Shown piece by piece: positions 45,896 to 53,496 of a DNA stretch of 64,000 bases. Below the pieces are notes generated by a model. It did not search any database, was not told the DNA's origin, and saw nothing but the letters and a program-made list of their open reading frames with translations. The position numbers and the translations under genes are program-made. The stretch is from Sphingomonadaceae bacterium 3R27E2-A. GTDB lineage: Bacteria > Pseudomonadota > Alphaproteobacteria > Sphingomonadales > Sphingomonadaceae. Each line of letters opens with the position of its first letter. Position 1 is the stretch's first letter. The stretch is from contig SCNT01000018.1 in NCBI GenBank assembly GCA_005503165.1, positions 1 to 64,000 on the forward strand, read 5' to 3'.

Positions 45896-45980
45896 AGCGA
45901 AGCGAAGCAATCTCCGGCGATCGTCCGCGCTGATCGATGGCTGGGGATTGCCGCGTCGCCTGCGGCTCCTCGCAATGACG
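45896..45980. repeat. Small repeat with 12-bp terminal inverted repeats, family R5, copy A
   Basis: cgtcattgcgag at 45896 and ctcgcaatgacg ending at 45980 are perfect inverted ends. Inside are gcgaagcgaagcaatctcc and ggggattgc, also inverted. The second copy is at 58104-58196. Location: just after the lysR stop and before the SOS cassette promoter. Confidence 0.8.
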
Positions 45981-46035
45981 ATGAAAATCATATCCCTGAC
46001 TCGTCTTGACAAGCGCTGCCTCGAAAGCGCTAATA

Positions 46036-46050
46036 GAACAAATCAGGAAC
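46036..46050. promoter_or_regulatory. LexA (SOS) box of the imuA-imuB-dnaE2 operon
   Basis: gaac-N7-gaac (46036-46039 and 46047-46050) is the exact reverse complement of the alphaproteobacterial LexA target gttc-N7-gttc. It ends four bases before the imuA ATG and lies next to a plausible promoter (ttgaca 46006-46011, gctaat 46029-46034, spacing 17). SOS induction by DNA damage is expected. Confidence 0.9.
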
Positions 46051-46053
46051 ATC

Positions 46054-46842
46054 ATGCCCCACGAGTCGCACCCTTCTATCGCCGGCCTGCGCCGGCGTCT
46101 CGCCCGGATCACCGGCGAAGCCGAGCTGCGTGGGCAAAGCGCCGGACGGCTGGCGAGTGGCCATGCAGACTTCGACGCCGCGCTCGGCGGCGGGCTGGCG
46201 ACGGGGCGCCTGCACGAATTTTTCGCCGCCGATGCGCTCGATGCGACGAGCGCCGCCGCCTTTGCCGCGCTGCTCGCGCTGCGCACGCCGGGTGCGACAC
46301 CGCTGGTCTGGCTGCGCACCGCCGATACCGCGCGGCGCGGGGGGCATATCTATGCGCCGGGTATCGCCGAGCTCGGCGGCGATCCCGACCGGCTGCTACT
46401 GATCGAGCCGCCCGATCCCAAATTGCTGCTCGCCTGCGCCAATGACGCGATCCGTTGCGCCGGGTCGGCGGCGGTGATCGTCGAAAGCTGGGGCCGCTGG
46501 CCCGCGCTCGACCTCACCGCCGGGCGCCGCCTCGCACTCGGCGCACGCGACGCGGCGACGACGCTGCTGATGCTGCGGCTGGGCGCAGCGCCGAGCCCGA
46601 GCGTCGCCGAAACGCGCTGGAGCGTCGCGGCGGCGCCGTCGCGCGCGCTCGACGCCAATGCGCCGGGGGCGCCCGCCTTCGACCTCGAGCTGCTGCGGCG
46701 GCGTGGCGGCGCGGCGCGCGGGCGGTGGCAAATGGAATGGCATCATGACGAACAAGCCTTCGGGGACCCGGCGCTATCTGGCGCTATTCTTCCCGTGGCT
46801 GCCCGCCGAGCGGCTCTGCCGCACGGCGCCGCGGCCGCCTGA
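46054..46842 (+). CDS. imuA: ImuA, RecA/SulA-like accessory protein of the ImuB-DnaE2 mutasome
   Basis: 262 residues. SGHADFDAALGGGLATGRLHEFF resembles the start of a RecA-like ATPase core, followed by TPLVWLRTADTARRGGHIYAPG, GGDPDRLLLIEPPDPKLLLACANDAIRCAG and AAVIVESWG. The Walker A lysine is absent, as is usual for the SulA/ImuA group. In Caulobacter-type alphaproteobacteria ImuA is required for damage-induced mutagenesis with ImuB and DnaE2. MPHESHPS follows the LexA box and a caggaa site. The last 98 bases overlap imuB in another frame. Confidence 0.9.
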   Translation: MPHESHPSIAGLRRRLARITGEAELRGQSAGRLASGHADFDAALGGGLATGRLHEFFAADALDATSAAAFAALLALRTPGATPLVWLRTADTARRGGHIYAPGIAELGGDPDRLLLIEPPDPKLLLACANDAIRCAGSAAVIVESWGRWPALDLTAGRRLALGARDAATTLLMLRLGAAPSPSVAETRWSVAAAPSRALDANAPGAPAFDLELLRRRGGAARGRWQMEWHHDEQAFGDPALSGAILPVAARRAALPHGAAAA

Positions 46843-48295
46843 CGCTCCGCTCGTCTTCGCCGAAAAGCAGCGCGGCGCGCTCCGCCTTGCGAGCGTCGAT
46901 CGCGCGGCGCAGGCGGTCGGGCTCGCCCCCGGCATGCCGCTCGCCGACGCGCGCGCGCGGGTGCCCGAACTGCTCGTGGTCCAGCACGACCCGGTCGCCG
47001 ACGCCGCCTGGCTCGACCGGCTCGCGCTCGGGTGCAACCGCTATACGCCGCTCGTCGCGATCGACGCCCCCGACGGGCTGATCCTCGACATCACGGGGAC
47101 CGGCCATCTGCTGGGCGGCGAGGCCGAACTGATCGACGATGTCGAAAGGCGGCTGTCGCGGCTCGGGATGAACGTGCGGACCGCGCTCGGCCCGACCGCC
47201 GATGCGGCGCGCGCGCTCGCGCATTACCAGACGCGTCCCGCCCCCGACGAGGATCAGGCGGTGCGCCGCCTGCCCGTCGCGGCGCTCGAACTCGAGCCCG
47301 AGGCGACGACCGCGCTGGTGCGCGCGGGATTGAAGACGATCGGCGATCTCGCGAGCCGGCCGATGGCGAATATCGCCGCGCGCTTCGGCGCCGGGGCGGC
47401 GAATGCGCTGCGCCGTATCCTCGGCGATGCGCCGAGTCCGCTCGACCCGCGCATCGCCCCGCCCCCGGTCGCGACCGAACGCCGCTTCGCCGAGCCGCTC
47501 GGCAGCACCGCGCATGCGACCAGAGTGCTGGCGGAACTGGTGGACGAGGCGATGGTCGAACTCGGCGAGCGCGGCAAGGGCGGGCGCCATTTCCGCGCGA
47601 CCTTCTTTCGCAGCGACGGGCTCGCGCGGAGCATCGCGATCGAGACCGGCCATCCGACGCGCGACACCAAGCTCGTCATGCGCCTCTTCGCCGAGCGGAT
47701 GGACGGGCTCGCCGACCCGCTCGACCCCGGCTTCGGCTTCGACATGATCCGCCTCGCTGTGCCGCGGCTCGAGACGCTCGGCGCGACACAACTCAAGCTC
47801 GAAGGCGGCGCGGTGCGCAGCGCGGCGATGAACGAACTCGTCGACCGGATGACGACGCGGCTCGGGCGGGGGCGGGTGCGCCGCCTGCTTGCCGCCGACA
47901 CGCATATTCCCGAACAGGCGCAGCTCGCGCTCCCCGCGATCGACGCCCAACAATCTTGGCCGCCGCCCGAACCCTGGCAGGCGCCCGACCCCGGCGAGCC
48001 GCCGACGCGCCCCTTCCACCTCTTCGATCCGCCGCAGCCGATCGAGGTGATCGCCGAGGTTCCCGATGGTCCGCCGCACCAGTTCCGCTGGCGGCGGCAA
48101 GCGCATGCAGTGCGCCGCTACGAAGGCCCCGAACGCATCGCCGCCGAATGGTGGCGCCGCCGCGACAACGCCGGGCTGACGCGCGATTATTACCGCGTCG
48201 AGGATGCGCAAGGCCGCCGCTTCTGGCTGTTCCGCCACGGGCTCTATGAGGAAAAGGAACGGCCGCGCTGGTATATTCATGGGGTGTTCGCATGA
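46745..48295 (+). CDS. imuB: ImuB, Y-family DNA polymerase-like protein
   Basis: 516 residues. The N-terminal YLALFFPWLPAERL stands where active Y-family polymerases have a catalytic Asp (FDCFFASVE-like), and LILDITGTGHLLGG replaces the DEAY-type acidic motif, so polymerase activity is probably lost; ImuB instead links DnaE2 to the beta clamp. The thumb and little-finger regions are present (TALVRAGLKTIGDLASRP; RFAEPLG). A QLALP segment near residue 395 may be the clamp-binding motif. Start ATG at 46745 lies inside imuA; its stop overlaps dnaE2 (ATGA). Confidence 0.92.
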   Translation: MTNKPSGTRRYLALFFPWLPAERLCRTAPRPPDAPLVFAEKQRGALRLASVDRAAQAVGLAPGMPLADARARVPELLVVQHDPVADAAWLDRLALGCNRYTPLVAIDAPDGLILDITGTGHLLGGEAELIDDVERRLSRLGMNVRTALGPTADAARALAHYQTRPAPDEDQAVRRLPVAALELEPEATTALVRAGLKTIGDLASRPMANIAARFGAGAANALRRILGDAPSPLDPRIAPPPVATERRFAEPLGSTAHATRVLAELVDEAMVELGERGKGGRHFRATFFRSDGLARSIAIETGHPTRDTKLVMRLFAERMDGLADPLDPGFGFDMIRLAVPRLETLGATQLKLEGGAVRSAAMNELVDRMTTRLGRGRVRRLLAADTHIPEQAQLALPAIDAQQSWPPPEPWQAPDPGEPPTRPFHLFDPPQPIEVIAEVPDGPPHQFRWRRQAHAVRRYEGPERIAAEWWRRRDNAGLTRDYYRVEDAQGRRFWLFRHGLYEEKERPRWYIHGVFA

Positions 48296-51200
48296 GCGAC
48301 GCCCCCGTCTTCGCCGAGCTGGTTGCCGCGACCAACTACAGCTTCCTGCGCGGCGCCTCGCACCCCGCCGACATGGTCGCGCGCGCGCTCGAACTCGGCA
48401 TGAGCGGCATCGGCATCGCCGACCGGAACAGCGTCGCGGGCGTGGTGCGCGCGTGGGCCTTTCTGAAAGAGTTGCAGGTCAAAGACCCGGAGAGCGTCGC
48501 GCATTTCCGGCTGGTCGTCGGCGCACGGCTCGTCTTCGCCGACGGGACGCCCGACATCGTCGCCTATCCGGTCGGCCGTCAAGGCTGGGGGCGGCTGACC
48601 CGGCTGCTGTCGACCGGGAACCTGCGCGCGCAGAAGGGCGACTGCATTCTTAAGCTCGAAGACCTGCTGGAGGATTGCGACGACCTGCTGCTGATCGCGA
48701 TGGATGGCAACGAGGCCCTGCTTCACACCCTCAAGCGCCAACGACCGAAATCGGTCTGGCTCGCTGCCACCAGGCCGCATTCGGGCGCCGACGCGCGCCA
48801 ATTGGCGAAACTCCAGCGCTTGTCGGCGGCGACCGGCGTCCCGCTCCTCGCGACCAACGACGCGCTATATGCGACCCGCGAACAGCGGCCGCTGCACGAC
48901 ATCATCACCTGCATCCGCGAAGGCGTGACCGTCCAGAAAGCGGGCAAGCGGCTACGGGCCAATGGCGAACGCCACCTGAAAGCGCCTGCCGAGATGAAGC
49001 GGTTGTTCGAGGGCCATCCAAAGGCGATCGGGCAAAGCGTCAAGCTGCTCGCGCGCATCGGTTTCGATCTTGAGGACCTGCGCTATGAATATCCGCACGA
49101 ACCGGTTCCGCCCGGCTGGAAGCCGTTCAACTATCTTCATCATCTGGTGAAGACCGCAGCGGAGAAGCGGTACGGAACCCCCCTCACCCCCAAGATTCGC
49201 AAGCTGATCGGCAACGAACTTCGTCTGATCAGGCGCCGAAAATATGTCTATTATTTCCTGACCGTCTACGACCTCGTCCGCTTCGCACGCGCGCAGAAAC
49301 CTCCGATCCTGTGCCAGGGGCGCGGCTCGGCTGCCAATTCGATCGTCTGCTTCCTGCTCGGCGTCACCTCGGTTGATCCCGACGAGCATAAACTGCTTTT
49401 CTCGCGCTTCGTGTCGGCCGAGCGTGACGATCCCCCCGACATCGACGTCGATTTCGAGCATGAGCGGCGCGAGGAAGTGATCCAATATATCTATGGTCGC
49501 TACACGCGCGACCGCGCCGCAATCGCTGCGACCGTCATCCATTACCGCCCGCGCAGCACGATCCGCGAGGTCGGCAAGGCGCTGGGCCTCAGCGAAGATG
49601 TCACCGCACGGCTTGCCGACACGAGTTGGGGAAACTGGGGGAATGAAGTCCCCGTCGAGCGGCTGGTCCAGGCCGGGCTCGATCCGCACAATGGCGAGAT
49701 CGAGCGGCTGCATCGCTTGGTCGGGGAGCTGCTGGAGGCGCCGCGCCATCTGTCGCAGCATGTCGGCGGTTTCGTGCTGACCCAAGGGCGGCTCGACGAA
49801 CTGGTGCCCATTCACAATGCCGCGATGGAGGATCGTACCTTCATCGAATGGGACAAGGACGATATCGACGCGCTCGGGCTGATGAAGGTCGATGTGCTCG
49901 CGCTCGGGATGCTGACCTGTATCCGCAAATGCTACGACCTGATGCGTGAGCATGGTCTCGGCGACCACACGCTGGAACTCGATATCGATTGCAAGGACAA
50001 AGCCGTCTACAAAATGCTTCAGCGCGGCGACAGCATCGGCGTCTTCCAGGTCGAGAGCCGGGCACAGATCAACATGCTGCCGCGCCTGAAACCCAAAAAA
50101 TTCTATGATCTGGTCGTTCAGGTCGCAATCGTCCGTCCGGGTCCGATCGAGGGCGATATGGTGCATCCTTATTTGCGGCGCCGGAATGGGGAAGAGGCGG
50201 TAGAATATCCGTCACCGGCTCCGGAATATCCTCAGGACGAACTCGTCGATGTCCTGGGTGACACCTATGGCGTTCCCCTGTTCCAGGAGCAGGCCATGAA
50301 GCTCGCCATCGTCGCCGCGGGCTTCACTCCCGAAGAAGCCAATGGCCTTCGCCGCGCCATGGCAACCTTTCGCAACGTCGGCACGATCGAGAATTTTCGC
50401 GAGAAGATGGTCAACGGCATGGTCGGGCGGGGTTACGAAAAGGATTTCGCCGAACGCTGCTTCAAGCAGATCGAGGGGTTCGGCAGCTACGGCTTTCCCG
50501 AGAGCCACGCCCAATCCTTCGCTCGACTCGTCTATGTCTCGTCATGGATCAAGCATTATCACCCCGCGGTCTTTACCTGCGGCCTGCTCAACTCGCAGCC
50601 CATGGGCTTCTACGCCCCCGCACAGCTCGTGCGTGACGCCCGCGAGCATGGGGTCGAAGTGCGCGAGGTCGACGTCAATTTCAGCACATGGGACAACGGC
50701 CTCGAGCGGCGAGACGACGGTGCGCTCGCGCTGCGATTGGGTTTTCGGCAGGTTGACGGGTTTCGCGAGGCTTGGGCGGAACAGATCGTCGCTGCCCACA
50801 CCGTCCCCTTCGCCAGCATCGAGGCACTCGCGCGGGGCGCGGGCCTGCCGCCCCGCGCGCTACGGCTGCTTGCCGAGGCCGATGCGTGCAATTCGATGGG
50901 GCTCGAGCGGCGGCCGGCCTTGTGGGACGCGCGGCGGGTGCGGCAGGGGGTGCTGCCGCTGTTCGGCGCCGCCGAGGCCGACGAACTCGGCGCAGAGGAT
51001 GACGCCAGGCTGCCCCCGACACCGATGGTCGAGCATGTGCTCACCGATTACCAGACGACGCGGTTGTCGCTCAAAGGCCATCCGATGGCCTTCCTGCGCC
51101 GCCGCCTCGATAACGAAGGGATTTTGAGCTGCCTGCAGGTCGGCGCCGCAAAGAACGGTGCGCTCGTGCGCGCCGCGGGGGTGGTGCTGATCCGCCAGCG

Positions 51201-51564
51201 TCCGGGCAAGGGCAATGCGATCTTCATCACGCTCGAGGACGAGGGCGGGATCGTCAACGTCCTGCTCTGGGCGCGCCAGTTCGAACGCTATCGCCGTGCC
51301 GTCATGGCGTCGCGGCTGATGGAAGTCGCGGGCGAGGTGCAGCGGAGCAAAGAGGGCGTCGTCCACCTGATGGCGAACCGCATCACCGATCGCACCGCCT
51401 TGCTCGATACGCTGGGCAGCGACCGGACGTTCGAGCCCGAGCTATGCCGCGCCGACGAAGTCGCGCATCCGCAGCAGCCGCGCGGCGCCAAAGCGGAATG
51501 GGCGCAGCGCCACGGCCATCCGCGCGACGTGCGCATCCTGCCCAAGTCGCGCGATTTTCATTGA
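48292..51564 (+). CDS. dnaE2: Error-prone DNA polymerase DnaE2 (ImuC)
   Basis: 1090 residues, the normal DnaE2 length. The PHP-domain start is VAATNYSFLRGASHPADMVARALELG (quoted in part), the polymerase palm carries PDIDVDFEHERREEV with catalytic acidic residues, then GFGSYGFPESHAQSFA and a C-terminal OB fold. It synthesises across lesions in the SOS response together with ImuA and ImuB. The central part (about 48.7-50.7 kb) has visibly lower GC and different codon choice than both ends. C-terminus: ILPKSRDFH, the usual DnaE2 ending. Confidence 0.95.
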   Translation: MSDAPVFAELVAATNYSFLRGASHPADMVARALELGMSGIGIADRNSVAGVVRAWAFLKELQVKDPESVAHFRLVVGARLVFADGTPDIVAYPVGRQGWGRLTRLLSTGNLRAQKGDCILKLEDLLEDCDDLLLIAMDGNEALLHTLKRQRPKSVWLAATRPHSGADARQLAKLQRLSAATGVPLLATNDALYATREQRPLHDIITCIREGVTVQKAGKRLRANGERHLKAPAEMKRLFEGHPKAIGQSVKLLARIGFDLEDLRYEYPHEPVPPGWKPFNYLHHLVKTAAEKRYGTPLTPKIRKLIGNELRLIRRRKYVYYFLTVYDLVRFARAQKPPILCQGRGSAANSIVCFLLGVTSVDPDEHKLLFSRFVSAERDDPPDIDVDFEHERREEVIQYIYGRYTRDRAAIAATVIHYRPRSTIREVGKALGLSEDVTARLADTSWGNWGNEVPVERLVQAGLDPHNGEIERLHRLVGELLEAPRHLSQHVGGFVLTQGRLDELVPIHNAAMEDRTFIEWDKDDIDALGLMKVDVLALGMLTCIRKCYDLMREHGLGDHTLELDIDCKDKAVYKMLQRGDSIGVFQVESRAQINMLPRLKPKKFYDLVVQVAIVRPGPIEGDMVHPYLRRRNGEEAVEYPSPAPEYPQDELVDVLGDTYGVPLFQEQAMKLAIVAAGFTPEEANGLRRAMATFRNVGTIENFREKMVNGMVGRGYEKDFAERCFKQIEGFGSYGFPESHAQSFARLVYVSSWIKHYHPAVFTCGLLNSQPMGFYAPAQLVRDAREHGVEVREVDVNFSTWDNGLERRDDGALALRLGFRQVDGFREAWAEQIVAAHTVPFASIEALARGAGLPPRALRLLAEADACNSMGLERRPALWDARRVRQGVLPLFGAAEADELGAEDDARLPPTPMVEHVLTDYQTTRLSLKGHPMAFLRRRLDNEGILSCLQVGAAKNGALVRAAGVVLIRQRPGKGNAIFITLEDEGGIVNVLLWARQFERYRRAVMASRLMEVAGEVQRSKEGVVHLMANRITDRTALLDTLGSDRTFEPELCRADEVAHPQQPRGAKAEWAQRHGHPRDVRILPKSRDFH

Positions 51565-51579
51565 TCTGTGGGACTTGCC

Positions 51580-52164
51580 TCAGCAGGTCAGGGCCGCGGC
51601 GAAGAGGCAGCGAAAGCGTTCGGTGCATTCGGCGACCTCCTCTTCGCTGCCGGCGAAGCCGTCGACCATCATGATCGTGCGCAGCACGCCGATGCCCATC
51701 AGGATCGCGAGCAGCATGTTCGCGCGGAGTTCGGATTCGTCGCCGCCGATAAGCTCGGTCAAAGGTCCGAGCACGTCGCGATGCACGAAATCGCGGATGA
51801 TCTCCCCCGCTTTCGCCGACGAGGCCGAGCGCAGCATGATGATGAACATCTCCATGCGATGCTGCCGCTCCTCATCCTCGTCCTCGACGACGAGCTGCGC
51901 GAAGAAGCCCGGGAGTTCGGCGACGGTCTTGGGCTCGCGGAACAGGTCGGGGTCCTTTTCGTCGACCACGACGGCGCGGAACAGCCCTTCCTTGCCGCCG
52001 AAATAGCGGCTGATCAGCGCGACATCGACCCCGGCGTCGCCCGCAATGTCGCGCAGCCCGACGCTGTCGTAGCTCTCGCGCAGGAAGCGCTGGTGCGCCG
52101 CCGCCCGGATCGCAGCGCGAGTCGCGACCGCGTCACGTTTCTTGATGACAGTCTCTCTCTCCAT
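51580..52164 (-). CDS. TetR-family repressor of the RND efflux operon
   Basis: 194 residues. N-terminal HTH: AIRAAAHQRFLRESYDSVGLRDIAGDAGVDVALISRYFGGKEGLF (quoted key elements: RDIAGDAGVD, SRYFGGKE), then a helical ligand domain with a Cys at the C-terminus. Divergent from the efflux genes with a palindromic operator between, like AcrR, TtgR or MexL systems. A gagggggc ribosome site lies directly upstream of the ATG. Inducer unknown. Confidence 0.92.
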   Translation of the reverse strand: MERETVIKKRDAVATRAAIRAAAHQRFLRESYDSVGLRDIAGDAGVDVALISRYFGGKEGLFRAVVVDEKDPDLFREPKTVAELPGFFAQLVVEDEDEERQHRMEMFIIMLRSASSAKAGEIIRDFVHRDVLGPLTELIGGDESELRANMLLAILMGIGVLRTIMMVDGFAGSEEEVAECTERFRCLFAAALTC

Positions 52165-52190
52165 GCCCCCTCATTATCGACGCTGAGAAT

Positions 52191-52212
52191 TAAATCAACA
52201 CCTGTTGACTTA
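52191..52212. promoter_or_regulatory. Palindromic operator overlapping divergent tetR and RND promoters
   Basis: The core tcaaca-cc-tgttga is perfect (52195-52208). Outward it continues as taa[at..] and [..ct]ta, giving 18 matching positions of 22. The plus-strand promoter ttgact (52205-52210) with taatcg 17 bases later lies across it, and a minus-strand ttgatt-N16-taatga also overlaps, so a bound repressor would shut both genes. Confidence 0.8.
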
Positions 52213-52310
52213 GCCGCTAACGCAGATTAATCGCAAGATCTGGCATCGCGCGGCGCCTCCCCCCTCCCTGCCGCGCGGTGTCGGACCGCCCTGAAAAAAG
52301 AAAAGACGAG

Positions 52311-52320
52311 CCCCCCCCCC
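52311..52320 (+). repeat. Ten-cytosine tract directly before the RND adaptor start codon
   Basis: cccccccccc separates the purine-rich ribosome-binding stretch gaaaaaagaaaagacgag from ATG 52321. Homopolymers of this length can slip during replication and would change the ribosome-site spacing. No other tract of this length was noticed in the window. Confidence 0.85.
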
Positions 52321-53496
52321 ATGACCTTGCGCCCTCTCTTCGCGCTTACGATCCTGTGTTCGCTGCTGCTGTCCGCCTGTTCAGGCGGCGAGGAGCAGGG
52401 CGGCCCGCCGCAGCTGCCGGTGACGGTCGCGCCGCCGCTGGTCCGCGAAATTACCGAATGGGACGATTATGTCGGCCGATTCGAGGCGGTCGACAGCGTC
52501 GAGGTGCGCCCGCGCGCCTCGGGCTATCTGCAGCGCGCGCATTTCACCGACGGCCAGTATGTCCGCGCGGGGCAATTGCTCTTCACCATCGACGCGCGCC
52601 CGGCGCAGGCCGCGCTCGACCAGGCCCGCGCGCAGCGCGCCCGCAGCCTCGCAACGCTCGCCAATGCGAAGACCGAGCTCGCGCGCAGCGAGACGCTCGC
52701 CAGGTCGCAGGCCGCGAGCCAGGAAGAGGTCGAGCAGCGCCGCGCCGCGGTGCGCACGAGCGAGGCCGATGTCGCCGCCGCGAGCGCCGCGATTCGCGCC
52801 GCCGAGCTCAACGTCGGTTTCACCCGCGTCGTGGCGCCGATCTCGGGCCGCGTGTCGCAGCGGCTGGTCGATCCGGGCAATTCGGTGACCGCCGACCAGA
52901 CCATCCTGACCACGATCGTGTCGACCAGCCCCATCCATTTCAGCTTCCAGGGGTCGGAGGCCAGCCTGCTCGACTATGAGCGCCGCGGCGACACGCTGGT
53001 CGGATCGCCGGTGCGCATCAAGCTGCAGGGCGCGGCGGATAACGGCATCGGAGGGCGCATCGACTTCGTCGACAATGCGCTGTCGAACGGATCGGGCACG
53101 ATCACCGTGCGCGCGGTGGTCCAGAACCCCGACGGCGCGCTGCGACCCGGATTGTTCGGCCAGCTCCAGCTCGCCGCCTCGGCGCCGCGCCCGGCCTTCC
53201 TGCTGCCCGACACCGCGATCGTCACCGACGGGCCGCGCCGCGTGGCCTACGTCATCGGCCCCAAGGATGTGGTGCAGGCGCGACCGGTCCAGCTCGGCCC
53301 GGTGATCGGCAATCTGCAGGTGATCCGCTCGGGCGTGACCGCGAAGGACCGCGTCATCGTCGGCGGCATCCAGCGCGCGATGCCCGGCAAGCCCGCCAAG
53401 GTGCAGGCCGGCCGCATCGGCGCCGACGGCAAGGTGATCATGCCCAAGGGCGCGCCGCCCGCGAAAGGCGAGGCCAAGGCGGGAGCGCCCAAGTGA
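52321..53496 (+). CDS. RND efflux periplasmic adaptor (AcrA/MexA-like lipoprotein)
   Basis: 391 residues. Lipoprotein signal with LLSAC (Cys20). Barrel-sandwich half VDSVEVRPRASGYLQRAHFTDGQYVRAGQLLFTID, a helical hairpin (ALDQARAQRARSLATLANAKTEL, then EEVEQRRAAVRTSEADV), the second lipoyl half RVVAPISGRVSQRLVDPGNSV and beta-barrel with SGTITVRAVVQNPDGALRPGLFGQL. The C-terminus is a Lys/Ala/Pro-rich tail. It bridges the permease and outer-membrane channel. ATG 52321 follows the 10-C tract; the stop overlaps the permease GTG (GTGA). Confidence 0.94.
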   Translation: MTLRPLFALTILCSLLLSACSGGEEQGGPPQLPVTVAPPLVREITEWDDYVGRFEAVDSVEVRPRASGYLQRAHFTDGQYVRAGQLLFTIDARPAQAALDQARAQRARSLATLANAKTELARSETLARSQAASQEEVEQRRAAVRTSEADVAAASAAIRAAELNVGFTRVVAPISGRVSQRLVDPGNSVTADQTILTTIVSTSPIHFSFQGSEASLLDYERRGDTLVGSPVRIKLQGAADNGIGGRIDFVDNALSNGSGTITVRAVVQNPDGALRPGLFGQLQLAASAPRPAFLLPDTAIVTDGPRRVAYVIGPKDVVQARPVQLGPVIGNLQVIRSGVTAKDRVIVGGIQRAMPGKPAKVQAGRIGADGKVIMPKGAPPAKGEAKAGAPK

